From NCBI RefSeq assembly GCF_050947875.1, contig NC_134568.1:209405845-209469844 (forward strand): a DNA stretch of 64,000 bases, written 5' to 3'. Position 1 is the stretch's first letter. Each line of letters begins with the position of its first letter. A program made the position numbers and the translations under genes. Shown here one piece after another: positions 36,297 to 47,712 of the stretch. This stretch comes from Dermacentor variabilis (lineage: Eukaryota > Arthropoda > Arachnida > Ixodida > Ixodidae). Under the pieces are notes generated by a model. That model was not told where the DNA came from, did no database searches, and was given only the letters and a program-made list of their open reading frames with translations.

Positions 36297-37025
36297 ACAA
36301 TTTGTCGAGGGTTCAAATACATGAGTAATAACTGCATTGCCATCGCCAAAGACGCTGCAAATAAATTCTTGAACGCTACGCACTGTCAAAACAAGTTTTA
36401 TGTGTATTTTTTCGTCAAAAGATATACTCGTATGTGCCTAAAATTGTGCCCCAAATAACTGATATCAATGATTATATGTTTTTGTCTATTTAATAAGTAA
36501 AAAAATTATCACACAATCTTTAGAACTATATCAATATGAAACCAGCAAAGCAGTGCATGCCATTGATATGAAAAATTTTCAGATGGAAAAATTCAGGTTA
36601 CTAAATATCCACGAGCTTTTGGAAGTAACCGCTGCAGGTGTAAACACTACCGGAGGTGCACATTGTGTTGCGCCATAAAAAAACTAGGTCCTTAAAAATC
36701 GGCATGAAATGAACAAGTCTAGGACAAAGATGTTAATGAAACTTTGTCATTCAAGAACCTTGTTTACATTTCTGTACATATGCAACGGCCAGTGAAAAAT
36801 TGCAGTGCCGCTGTCATTTATTCTAATGTATTACGCAGAAGCAGCTGTCACCGGTCGTGTATCGTGAGTAATTGCACCAAAATTATTGTCCCAACAGAGA
36901 GACGTATATGAAGCCGTGCTGCAAAATATACGAGGGCGAGTAAAATGAAAGTGAGACAATGCGAATATATGACAAACGGAGTACTTTATTTGAAAGTGGT
37001 CTCAATCAGCATTTAGACATTTGTC

Positions 37026-38274
37026 TCATTGACTAACGAGTCGGGTGATTCCCATCTCATAAAACTCCTTGGGTTGCTGCTTCAAAAAATCTGCAACTGA
37101 CTCTTTCCCGTCATCGTCCGATACGAATCTGTTTCCCTTGAGCTGTTTTTTCATGTCCCAAAATGTGGAAGTCGCAAGGCGACAGGTCTCAGCTGTATGG
37201 GGGATGTTGCAGCGTTTCCCACTTGAACGTTGCCAGTTTTGTATTAACCACATCAGCGACGTGGGGACGGGCATTGTCGTGGAACAATTAAAAATTAAAT
37301 TATGGGATTTTACGTGCCAAAACAACTTTCTGATTATGAGGCACGCCGTAGTGGTGGACTCCAGAAATTTTGACCACCTGGGGTTCCTTAACGTGCACCT
37401 AAATCTAAGTACACAGGCGTTTTCGCCCCCATCGAAATGCGGCCACCGTGGCCGGGATTCGATTCCGCGACCTCGTACTCAGCAGCCCAACATAATAGCC
37501 AGGTCGTGGATCAAGATGACCACATTCGTCAATTTTCCACGTCCTTTGTTTTTGATTACGACATGCAGCCGATCCGGCGTTTCACAATATCGGAAACGAT
37601 TGATAGTCTCTCGGGCTTTAGCAAATTCTATAAGTAATGGCTCCTGACGATAAAAAAAAAGTGAACAACACTTTTCCGGCAGAAATGACAGTGTTTGCTT
37701 TCTTTTGGGGTGGTGAATTCGAATGTTTACACTGTAAGCTTTGCCGTCGTGTTTCAGGCTCGTAGTAGTGGAACCATGGTTCGTCCCCGATCCCAATTGC
37801 AGACAAGAAGTTGTTACCCTCATTGTGATACCGGATCAGATGAGTCAAGGCAGCGCCGAACTTCTCCATCTTCTGGCGGTGGTTCAAAATATTGGGCATC
37901 CATTGCACATACAAGAGCCGATAACCGAGATGCTCATGAATTATGGTGTGAACCGAACCATGACGGTTGTTCATACGCTCTGCTAGTTCCTTGATGCTTA
38001 TCCTCCGTTCTTGTCTCATCAGCTCATCAACCTTTTCAATTTTGTTGGGGGTGGTTGTACGATGGCCTTAGCCCGGTCTTGGATCGTCTTTGCAACTTTC
38101 ACGTCCTTCTTTCAACCGTTTGCTCCAACGCGTCACAGTGGCCAATGAAATGCAATGTTCAACGTACACGGCAGTCATACGGCGACTAATTTCTTTTTGG
38201 GAAACACCTTCAGCTGTCAGAAACCTCACGGCACCACGCTGCTCAACATCTGAAGCGTCCATTATGTCACGCAA
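37026..38274 (-). pseudogene. mariner transposase remnant
   Basis: A cut-and-paste DDD transposase of the mariner type, read on the minus strand. The N-terminal segment (38274-38068) has the helix-turn-helix region (SQKEISRRM, TVTRWSKRLKEGR) and ends at a stop. The middle segment (38019-37618) has ISIKELAERM and the first catalytic Asp in IGDEPWFHYYEPETRRQS. After a frameshift, VIKNKGRGKLTN leads to ILIHD (second Asp), where the SINE is inserted. On the other side of it are NARPHVA and, after another break, the C-terminal stretch DFLKQQPKEFYEMGITRLV typical of mariner. At least one stop, frameshifts and an insertion make it non-functional. Confidence 0.88.
37288..37502 (-). mobile_element. 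SINE (Ruca-like) inserted in mariner transposase
   Basis: Reverse copy of the 15.8-kb SINE body with 'ttttacgtgccaaaacaact', 'ccttaacgtgcacctaaatc' and the B-box region 'gccgggattcgattccgcga'. The extreme 5' head is cut short. A 12-bp target duplication flanks it: 'gtcgtggaacaa' on the left (37276-37287) and 'gtcgtggatcaa' on the right (37503-37514). The duplicated bases are the codons around the second catalytic Asp of the transposase (HD), so the insertion point is certain. Confidence 0.9.
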
Positions 38275-38383
38275 CCATGTTCAACCCAATGTATGAGAGC
38301 ATTAAGGAACATTTACCCTCACACCTGCGTGTCACTTGTGTAAATGAAAAAGGCCTGTGTGTTACGCGCATGCCTCGCAGATA

Positions 38384-38467
38384 ACGAACCAAACCATTAT
38401 TGCGCGGGGTGGGTAGGCTCACTTTACGAACCAAATCATTATTGCGCGGGGTGGGTAGGCTCACTTT
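38384..38467. repeat. 42-bp tandem duplication at mariner right end
   Basis: Two copies (38384-38425, 38426-38467) of a unit starting 'acgaaccaaaccattattgc' and ending 'gggtaggctcacttt'. They differ at one base. The second copy runs into the terminal repeat. Confidence 0.92.
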
Positions 38468-38484
38468 CATCTGACTCGCCCTCG

Positions 38485-40074
38485 TTCATTAGAAATGCGA
38501 ATATACAAATGCTTGATAAAGGGCAAAAGTGTCACTGGAAAGAAAGTTCACTGCACGTACACACAAAACCTCGCAACAAGATATTTGAATATACGTATAA
38601 GTCTTCAATAAATCTACGTATCTAAGAAAATATCAGTGTATATAATGCGTCGAACAAGGCAAATAAACATGTTGCTCTATCACAGGTTCACAACATCCTA
38701 GATCCCGCCCCCATTCCATCCACTCCCCTCGATGTATCGCGCGCGATGGAAGGCGGCGCACTTGCTCCCGCTTTTCTCCTTTGCGCACACAAGACATAGC
38801 CACCATCGTCGGCTCACCTATTCTTACCCCCCCCCCCCTACTCTTTCACTCGCACAAACAGCATGCGGCGCGTGGTCACGACGTTATCGCGCTTAGACGT
38901 CATACGAAACATTAGGGCGACGCCGACAGCAGGAATGCGCCTGGAGTATTCATATAGTTTCTATCGCAATAATATAATGATGGTATCCAGCAACCGAAGC
39001 ATGCCGTGGTTGATTACTTCCCGCAAAGGTAGTAACAAGCTGTCACCATGCGACAATTCGCTGCGCCGCAACAATGTATATTTTTTTCTTTTGTGGGACG
39101 GGGGCACCGAAATGAAAGAAAAAAAGAACGCAAAGGAGAGTGTGTTGGCCACAATCCAATGCCTACTTTTGCCCCTTAATGTGGCTACCGAATGAATATC
39201 GAAGAAAATGTGAGACGTTTGGTTCACCGAGAACCATACGCATATATTGCTAGGTATCCTATACCGGCGAGACAAGACTTTCCGGAGAGTTTGCGCTCAC
39301 GCGAACGCGGTGCAATCCGTCGAGTCTTCAAAGTGTTGGCGGTGGGCGACCATTGTTTCTTTTTCTCGTCTGCTAGCCAGAAGGCGTCCAAAACACTGCC
39401 AGGTGAAAATCTACTCGGCCAGAGAAAACCAAACACGCACCGAAGTGCATAGCGCGGTGGTCGGGGCAAGACGAAAAAAACGCATGCGCTCTGGCTGGCT
39501 CTGGCAGCCCGCTGGTAGGGTAGCGAGAATAAAAAAAATTATGAGGCTCAATGTGTCCTCACGAATAAAAGTCAAAGTAGAAGAAATAAATAAGCACGTA
39601 GTTACCCTGGCTGGCTTTAGTGTCTTGACATGGATGCTCTGGCGTAGGTGAAAAAAAAGATGTTGATATTTTTTTACGCGACATGACGGCACAAATGAAC
39701 CATCACAACGCTTCGTTTCATCGGATCTCACTGCGTGTTTTGTCAAATTGTCTGACAGTGTGTTGATTTGGCTTGTCTCGTTTTGTGTTCCGGTCTAAGA
39801 CTTTAGAAAGGTCAATGCACCTTTGGCGTGAAATGTTTATAACAACATTAAACCCACAAACTTCCGCAATTGAATCTCTGAAGCACTTCGGAAATGTCAA
39901 TGCACGTTTCGCATCAAAAGTTTATAAGAACGTTATGCCCATAAGGTTTTGGAATTGAAATCTATGCACTCCGTAGATTCCGCGGCCTCCGCGCGATTCC
40001 GCGGCGAGCCCGTTCGCCACCAAAACGCCTTGAAACTTTGTGCTCAGATGGGGCTGCGTGCGTTATGTGACTCC
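38485..40074. other. Intronic stretch without recognised genes
   Basis: No gene. It contains a run of C at about 38828-38838 and several short frames of no recognisable content. Confidence 0.4.
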
Positions 40075-40132
40075 CGGTCACATAACGGTCACATAAACGG
40101 TCACATAAACGGTCACATAAACGTCACATAAA
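40075..40132. repeat. 12-bp tandem repeat
   Basis: The unit 'ggtcacataaac' occurs about four and a half times with small variation. Confidence 0.9.
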
Positions 40133-40249
40133 TCCAGCTCGATTTCGCAATGTTAGCGGTGAGATGTCTTTTCGAGCGTGAAAAAGACGTTCTAGACAAA
40201 ATCCAGAATGATTTCCGGCGCCGGGGGTTGCTTTGGTCGACGGCGCATG

Positions 40250-40326
40250 GACATCACGAAAAAATTTCGGGGGGGGGGGGGCTGACGCCCCATAAGTGCC
40301 CCCCCCCTCTGTATACGCCCCTGTTG
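40250..40326 (-). repeat. G-run/C-run interspersed module
   Basis: 'aaatttcgggggg' with a run of about 13 G residues, then 'ctgacgccccataagtg', a C run, and 'ctgtatacgcccctg'. The left part is shared with 35535-35551 ('gaaatttcgttcgggggg'). Confidence 0.6.
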
Positions 40327-40828
40327 GTCGGCATACTAACGAGTGCACTCATATCTGAAACCTGACTGTGAGCCTCGGCGAGTTTCATTGAATGGGGCTG
40401 GATGTTAGTGGAGGCCAGAAAAATAACAAGCTCGAGCGAGTGTTTGCTATATTTGTAGCGCTATCTGGTCATTACATTTTTCTGGCAACATTGTGTTTGA
40501 TGTAAATAACTTTAATATTGTGTTGCCACAGTAAAAACCTTGCTTTTATTTAGACCATGGTCTGACATGTTATTCCAGAATTGTGGGCGCAAAGATACTC
40601 GTAGGACGACGAAAAACTGCGAGAGCGGTATCTACAGTAAAGCAGAGTTAACAGAACACCATTAAGAAAGGGTACATTTTTTTCAATGCTTTTCCATTAT
40701 AAGCACAGACCACGGCGAGCTTATCAGCTTTTAGTACAAAGGTTCATGTGATAATGCTGCAGTTGTCAGTCCACTAAGTAGGAAGCAGCCTTACTCAAGT
40801 GTGTACGCGTACAGCATATATAGAAAGC

Positions 40829-42319
40829 TTATAGGGACCCTGAAACGATTTTGACGATTTTGTACAAACGTACTGAGTCGTTAGAGTGGGTCCTTCTGAT
40901 CATTAATTGACGCATCTAAGTGCTCCGCGTAAAGCGTGTAATTTATTATAAGGTTTTAAAAATGGACATCACGGCCAATAGCAGCACACTGCTCGGTGGA
41001 ATTTTCAGCCGCCCCTACCCATATGACGTAAATCACCCATATGACATCATGTAGGCAAGCTATCCGATTGGCTGCCCAGGGCGCGTCATCGTTAATTTTT
41101 CCACTTTTATGGTGAAAAAATAATGTTTGTAATAGTTGGAATGTTAGTTAATTTGTTTCTATAAAAAGAAAGTAACAGAAAGAGAATGCACACGAACAAT
41201 TTCTCACTACACTTAAGCACTTCCGGCACACAGCAAGCGTCGTCTGCTTGTGTTACAACGTGCTCCATTTTGACGAGAGCTCCGCGGTCAGAGTCGGTCT
41301 CAGTCTTTTCGCGACCACTATGGTTCTACTTTGTTGCGTTGTGGACTGCAAACGAAGCGACTGGCAATATGTCAAGCTGCGACATAGCGTCCCTCTGCAA
41401 GGCAGCAGACGAACGGTCTGGCTGCAGCGCATCGGACCGCCGCTATCCGATCGGCGCCAGGATTTGCGCGTTTGCGGCCGTAACTTTACACCGGAAGATT
41501 ACTAACACAATAGCATTTCGCGAGTCCGGTATTAGGGTAAACGCAAGCGCAAGGGGACAAGGCTTGACCGTGTCCTCTTGCGTGTCGTTTCAGGGGATGA
41601 AAAGAAGCGCAAATGTGCATGGTCTGCACGGTGCATTCACCTGGTGGCACAGAGCTCAACCACACACAGTAGCAGTAACAAAATGTATTTTTCTTTGCGG
41701 CTGGCGTAAATATTTCGCAGGAGTGTAATCGTTAACGCGTTGTTTTTGTAAATATTTAAAATGTTTTACGCTTGGTTAGAGCAATATTAGCTCTTTGTTT
41801 GGCTGGTTAAGCTCTGCGCCAACGAGTGGCTGGACCGTGGAGACCGATCAGGCAACTCACGTACGTCTACGCTAAAGTTCCTTCATCAGCTTGAGTTTAT
41901 GCCTCCACCGTTCCGTAGAAACACCCGGCTAGCCTTTAGTTACGAGAATACCAGACACGTTCGGCGCTGCGACAGAATGCTCGCAACGTATGCTGCTTCG
42001 ATAGCTCTCGCTTGGGGTCGACTGCCAAGCAGCTGGCGGAGAGTTCGGAGAGGCTTCGCGCGCTCGCTCCTAGAGAACCGGAACTCGACGACACGACGTG
42101 CCATCATGACGCAGAGCCAGTGAAGGCGGAGCTTAACCCCGATCACTCGGCGAACGAGTTGAGGGGAAAATGCATGTCTATGGAGGAGGATAACTTGTAA
42201 AATGGTCCGTAGCTCTCTTAATATGAGACGTTTCACACAAATTGTGGTGCGAATGATTAACTTTAGCTGTACTCTACGCGCCACAAAATTTGTCCGAACC
42301 GTTTCAGGAACCCTTTAAA
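40829..42319. mobile_element. TIR DNA element carrying a THAP-like remnant
   Basis: The left end reads 'agggaccctgaaacgatttt' (40833) and the right end, reversed, reads 'agggttcctgaaacggttcg'. Similarity between the arms continues for about 30 bases, to 'ttttgt'. The span is about 1.49 kb. Inside is a short frame resembling the DNA-binding THAP finger (41320-41505). THAP fingers start P-element-type transposases, so a deleted P-type element is the best guess. Target duplications were not identified and the transposase catalytic region is missing. Confidence 0.6.
41320..41505 (+). pseudogene. Decayed THAP-type zinc finger
   Basis: A 61-codon frame from the ATG at 41320 encodes MVLLCCVVDCKRSDW at its start and RVCGRNFTPEDY just before its stop. 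The spacing fits the THAP C2CH finger: C-x3-C near the N-terminus, a central Trp (RRTVWLQRIG), then C-x2-[H] followed by F-x-P-x-D-Y. The expected zinc-binding His is Asn here. The protein stops immediately after the finger, so it lacks any effector or catalytic part. It could have been the N-terminus of the transposase of the surrounding TIR element. Alternatives are a host THAP gene fragment or chance. The pattern match is good but not certain. Confidence 0.5.
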
Positions 42320-42369
42320 GAAAAATGTGGGATTTAGAGTCCCCAAACTGCAAAGTGGGTTATTAGCGA

Positions 42370-42545
42370 CGCAATACTACCGGGGCTCCGGATTCATTTC
42401 GTCCATCCGGTATTCTTTAACGTGCACCTAAAGCTAGGTACAGGAACGCTCTGCATTCACCCCTCTCGGAAGGCGCCCGCCACGACTAGGGATTGAACCG
42501 CCACGGAGGCTAAGCAGCGGGTGTTGAGGCAACAAATGGCTAGGC
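42370..42545 (-). mobile_element. Degenerate SINE
   Basis: A reverse-orientation SINE relic with 'attctttaacgtgcacctaa' and a damaged tRNA-like head 'agggattgaaccgcc'. It lies just outside the TIR element. A further partial head-like fragment is at about 42665-42740. Confidence 0.6.
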
Positions 42546-43039
42546 GCGGTGCAAGCGCCATCTGTTTATAGTGAGCGAACTAGCCGGTGAAATGGGACTT
42601 TAATTTCGTGTTCTTCATCTCTGGTTACTCACCCTTTGCGAATTAATATTCTGACTACCACCACAATGCGGCCGTCTCTGCGCGGAGCTGAACTCGCGGC
42701 CTTGGCTTGAGCATCGCGACCGCAGAGGCGCTGAATCGCGGCGGAGACGAGTTTCATATAAATTGTGGCCGTCATGGTTTTATAGTGCGTCTTTTTACTT
42801 CATGTTAAGTGCCTTGGACTAGCTAGGTGTAGCCGCGAGATTAAATGCTTGTTTTTGCAGGTGTTTTAGGAATCATAAGAGCGTAATATTTTTTGAGTAA
42901 TGAACTGTTAAGGTTTTGGTCTGCAAGGTCAATATAGTACAATGCTGCAAGCTCGGTCATCCGTGACACAAGACGTTAATGTGTCCGTTTCGCGCCTCGG
43001 GGCCCATGGACGCACCTTCCTTTTCCTCTGGACTCCCAC

Positions 43040-43205
43040 CGCGCCGCGCTGGCTCAGTGGATGTGGCTTTTTCCTGCTGTGCCGGAGTGACGGGTTTCAT
43101 TGTAGGCAGCGGCGGCCACATTCTGCTGGGAGTGGAATGCAAGAACGCTTGTGTACATTGATTCTGACGCACAGTAATGTGATCTGAGTGGTCAAAATGA
43201 AGCCA
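43040..43205 (+). mobile_element. Degenerate SINE
   Basis: The A-box region 'gctggctcagtggatgtgg' is recognisable, as are 'ggcggccaca' and 'gtggaatgcaagaacgcttg' of the body. Heavily diverged. Confidence 0.5.
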
Positions 43206-44637
43206 GATTCCTACGGCGCAGCTAGCCCACAACGCAGCCCTGGACATAGAAACTCACCGAGTCCAAATATCTGCGCACTATACATAACGAGAAACTGCAC
43301 ATGGAATGCACTCTCGAGAATCATAAAAACCCAGAAACGATGCCCATGCATGCGCAGTGGATTTACGACAGATAACTTCTTCGTCGACATTGCATCATCC
43401 GTTGTCGGCTTGATGTGTTCGCTCTTCCTACGCGCGGTCAGTGCCTCGACCATACTAGCGAGTTCCTCCGAGAAGCTGCGAAAGTGTGATGAGTTCATAG
43501 CGCAGTAGATAAAACCCACAAGTCGGAAACAAGACTCTGTAGTCCTCTTTACCAAGGACAGTAAATACTGCCGGGACAGAGTGCACGAGTGTGCTGGCCG
43601 AAAATTATAGGGCATAGTCAGGCATTTTTGTTTAAGATTCCGACACTGAAATAATAGACTCGGAGGTCATGGAGCTTGAACAGCAATGATGGCACTTTTT
43701 TTCTGCCAAGAACTGTTTCAGCCTGGTATAAAATAAATCATTCTCGTGTTTAGGGAGCGTCTCGCGCGATGCTACACAATTATATTGTCGCAGACGAAAT
43801 GCCGCTGTATGCCTTGCGAATTGTTCCCATAATCGGGGCCGATCCTGTGCTCTGAGTTCGTCATCTGCGTTGTGCACGGTATTACGCATCTTCCCGTCGC
43901 TCATTTCTGCCGCCATTCCCGCTGTGCGCGGAAACGACGATGAGTCCTCTGAAACCTGGACTCATGGTCCTACATACTTGTTGCGAGGAACTTCGATTTC
44001 ACTCAAACTTCCACGCGAGACTGACTTGTTTTAGACGCAACGCTCCCGTTTGTCCTTCACTGCGTATGCAGTACAAGGTGTGTGCATACTTCAGCTCGCT
44101 AAGCTATGGTGGCCAGTCGAAGCGATTGCTCAACGGGGTGCATAACAATGAACACATGCCACTAGCGCTCATCTGCCTGCCGGCGACGACCGGTCATCTG
44201 TCAGCACCACGTGCGCACCTATACGGATCGCACCGCTGTCGTGGTTGGTTTCCACGAACGTCGTCTCATATTACCGGACAGGCGGCTCATCGTTGTCTGC
44301 GAGCACATGGGAGCTGCTCCGGTGTGGACCCAACCTCGTGATATGGGCGTAACGTTTCTCATAAACAAGGCCGATGGCAATTCTTGCTGCTTTGTTTATG
44401 TTTTTCTGCCTATTATTAATGTTTACAGCTCTTTGACCTTTGATTATACGTATTTTCAGGCTTCTTAGGAGAAAAAATAAAAAGTAAAGGGGGGGGGGGA
44501 GTGGGGAGTGAAGCTATTCGCAACTTCTAGTTGTTCAATTATTTTTTTTTTCATCTTTACAAATTCGAAATGAGAAAAATGCTGTAATGTTCAGCCTCAA
44601 TTATTCTCTTTTTGGTCGCTTATTCGAGAAAGGCTAT
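43206..44637. other. Intronic stretch without recognised features
   Basis: Open frames of 94-134 codons occur on both strands, without domains. A G run lies near 44490. Confidence 0.35.
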
Positions 44638-45191
44638 ATTTATTTATTCAAATACTTTCCAGGCCCGAAGGCATTACAGAAAGGAGTGGTTCACACAAAC
44701 AAGTATGTGCTGCGATAAACTTCACAAAATGTGTTGTACCCGGCTGTCTTCAAACTTGCAGCGTCCGGGATGGTAGCGATGCAGGAGGGCAGTCAGTTCT
44801 AATGGAGACCTGTTCTCGGGATGAAAGAATCCTGGCACACCTATCTTCAGGCTGTGATCTGATCGGGATGATAGGTACGATGTAAGTGTTATAAGCTGCT
44901 GCTTGAGTGTAGGGTTGAAATGATAAATTTTATGAAATAGACGTAATCATGCACGCTTGCGACGGAATAACAGTTCAGGTAGGTTAAGAGCGCGTTTCAT
45001 TGACCTAATACCAGCGTAACGAAAATAATTGCACAAAATTAAATGACAAGCACGATTTTGAACATTTTTAATCAGTTGAATTAAAGTAGTTTGTTTAGGT
45101 TCTCATACAGCCGAAGCATATACTCGAGTTTAGACAGAACAAGCGTTTCGTAGAAGTTTAGCTTAAGTTGGGACTTGGCGCAAAATTGAAG

Positions 45192-45917
45192 TTACGTTGT
45201 AGGGAACCAAAGTCCACAATTGGCATTGTTAATTATGTAATTCATATGTACGTTCCATGGAAGGTTGTTGGTGATGTGAAGACTAAAATACTTGTACGAA
45301 ACGACAGAGTCAAGTTTGGTTCTATTGAGAAAGTAAGGAATGGCGTTCGTTGTGGTGTTTGGACGGCGAGATAGATGCATAGATTTGTTTGTTTTGAGTT
45401 GCATGCTCCAGTTATTACACCAAGAAGAAATTCTATCAATGTCATTTTGCAGTTTGTTAACAGAATCATCAGGGCTAGTAATTCTGTGGTATAGCACGCG
45501 ATCATCTGTGAAAACTTTAATAGAGGAGAAATTTACGCTTTCTGGCACGTTGCTAATAAAAATAAGAAATAGCAAAAATCCAAGAACAGACCCCTGTGGC
45601 ACACCAGATGTTACAAGTGAACAAGCGGAAGGAATATTGTTAGCAATTACGTATTGTGAACGGCATATCAAAAAGTTTTTGATCCAAGAGATAACATTTT
45701 GGGCAAGGTTTAGTACATCTAGTTTGACAGAGAGCAATTCGTGAAGTACGATGTCAAAGGCCCTGGGAAAATCGAGAAAAATGCAGTCAGTGGCAACCAG
45801 ATCAGCGTTAGCAAAGAAATCGTTGGTAAGACATAGCACTTGTGTTTCACAGGAAAACGTTATACAAAAACCATATTGACAGGAGTGAAAGAATGAGTTG
45901 GTTTCTAAGAATCTCAT
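45192..45917 (-). pseudogene. CR1 reverse transcriptase fragment
   Basis: A 241-codon frame with RT motif A (CIFLDFPRAFDIVLHE), motif B (TSGVPQGSVLGFLLFLIFI) and motif C. Motif C reads VFTDDRVLYH, so the usual YADD/FADD has become FTDD. Downstream residues (NDIDRISSWCNNWSMQLKTNKS) match the RT palm/thumb join of CR1-type elements. The frame is entered by an ATG that lies inside the domain, so the true protein began upstream and is interrupted. The change beside the catalytic Asp pair suggests loss of activity. Confidence 0.85.
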
Positions 45918-46180
45918 GGCGTGTTAAAAAATGATGTGTTCAAAGATCTTGCATGGAATGCCAGTAAGCGAGATTGGACGGTAGTTTTAGGGGAATTGTA
46001 CGTTACATGTCTTATGGATTGGAAAAACCTGTCCTACCTTCCATTCACTGGGCAGGTCTGAGCACTGTAACGAATGTGAGGGAAGTTTCGATAATTTTAG
46101 AGACGAGATCACCTCTGTAAACTTTGAATTTGAAATTTGAATTTGTTAGATTGGGACCAGGAGGAAGACGATTTGAGATC

Positions 46181-47387
46181 CTAAATCAGCTTGCCGACAC
46201 CAACCCAATCGATCAAAATTGGATCTATTGGTTCGTGATTGTGACTATAAGAACAGGGGGGGATTGTGCTGTGGAGCGTTCTTTTTTGAAAAAGAAATGA
46301 TGAAAACACGTTGTTTAAGACTGCACAACACTGATTCGGAGGTACATTAGTGCCCTCTACAAGAGTTAACTGAACCGAATTACTAGTAGGTCCATTAAAT
46401 ATACTCCAGAATTTACGAGGTTTTGTATGCAAAAGCTCTGGTAGTGTAAGGACAAAAAAGGTGCTCATTGCATCGCAAATAGCTTGATTGTACTCGGTCT
46501 TAGTTGGCAGTAAGCGGACCAATGGTCATCCCGGTCTGTACATTCTGAACGACGGGATATATGCCTTTTTCTTTGTTCTTTAGCCATTTTAACAAGTTGT
46601 TATACCACGGTGATTGTGCATTAGATACTATTTTAATTTAGGTACAAAGCGATCAATCAGGGACAGTATTTTATCTTTATAAATTGCCCAGTTTCCCTCA
46701 ACAAGATCCTCTCTCGAAACTCGCCGAGTAATCAACAATGAAATTTTCCATGTCGGCCGTGATGGAGGGTGTATCGGCTCTGCTATAGTTATAAATTAAT
46801 TTATTTATTATTGGATGTGATATTCGAATTTTAATTGTAAAATGCATGGCTATATGATCGCTTACCCTTTGAAAGAAGGCCAGAGGTGAAACAAGATCAT
46901 GTGGGCTAGTAAGGACAAGGTCAAGTTTGTTGGAACAGGACGCAATTGTGCCGGTTGGTTTAAGAACAAGTTGTGTAAGATTGAAGTCGGAACATAAGCT
47001 AACAAATTATGTGCACTCTGAAGACCATTTGCCTGAATGTAATAGAATTCTCCTGCCAAACAATTCTCGGGAAATTAATATATCCCAACATAAACAAGGG
47101 TAAATTAGGACACCGAGTGCTAGACCACATAAAACGTCATGAAGGTTGTTGCAAAATCAGGAAGCGGCATTCGGGGATCCATAGCAAACAAAGAAAAGAA
47201 CTTGGCGATAGTCGAGTACAACACGCACACAGACAAGTTCAAGGATTGACACGACTGGTACTGTATATGAGACAATTCTATCGCTAACAGCAATAAAAAC
47301 ACCACCTCCTACACGAAAACACGGGGAAGGCGGGAGATGGAAATTCAAGACGATGAGCAAAACAAGACCAAGGTGACAAGGCGACAT
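46181..47387 (-). pseudogene. CR1 endonuclease and linker remnant
   Basis: The frame at 47387-47157 includes RVGGGVFIAVSDRI, which resembles the glycine-rich strand of the LINE endonuclease. The segments 47059-46862 and 46522-46181 continue in shifted frames, with PRKFWSIFNG and following residues typical of the EN-RT linker. Several frameshifts and stops are present. Confidence 0.65.
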
Positions 47388-47487
47388 ATGCTTTCCTCCC
47401 CAGGGTTCTTCTAAAGGGGAGAGTGGGTAAGGCGGGTGGGCGAGGCAACGACCGAGGGTCTGTTAGCGGCGAGGGAGTAGAATTGAG

Positions 47488-47561
47488 AATAAAGGGGTGC
47501 TATGTACACGGCCGTGTGTCAGCTGGCGTGTCAACGGCCGTGTGCGTGGCACCCCTTTATT
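47488..47561. repeat. Inverted repeat, 13-bp perfect arms
   Basis: Arms 'aataaaggggtgc' (47488-47500) and 'gcacccctttatt' (47549-47561) enclose a loop containing two 'acggccgtgtg' copies. It lies between the CR1 5' end and the Penelope-like 3' end and may belong to the terminal region of the latter. Confidence 0.7.
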
Positions 47562-47712
47562 ATCTGCTTCGCTGGAGGTCAGTGGGCTATCGTCTCTCTG
47601 AAAGACTTAATAAAAGCAGTGCTCGTGAAAAAATTACTAAAATGGAAGAAATATATCAATAAAAGAAAAAAGAAAGGGAGGAAAAAAACACTAAGAAACC
47701 AAATAAATATAT

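Larger units (their letters stand above)
36931..38484 (-). mobile_element. mariner transposon, broken, split by a SINE
   Basis: Terminal inverted repeats are visible: the left end starts 'cgagggcgagtaaaatgaaa' at 36931, and the right end (38460-38484), reversed, starts 'cgagggcgagtcagatgaaa'. Between them lies a minus-strand transposase remnant. The span is about 1.55 kb and becomes about 1.3 kb without the 215-bp SINE, a normal mariner size. A TA lies just outside the left end but not outside the right, so the target duplication has decayed. A 42-bp tandem duplication lies next to the right end. Confidence 0.9.
44638..47400 (-). mobile_element. CR1-type LINE, inactivated
   Basis: Reading leftwards from about 47400 come an endonuclease remnant, a damaged middle, an RT segment and a 3' UTR ending in an attta/caaata-type tail near 44640 next to 'caggcccgaaggcattacag'. 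No RNase H is seen, consistent with CR1. The 5' end is truncated within the endonuclease, next to the Penelope-like remnant. Confidence 0.8.

Noticed and set aside
40075..40132. CRISPR-like regular repeats
   Set aside because: The 12-bp units are directly adjacent without spacers, and the genome is eukaryotic.
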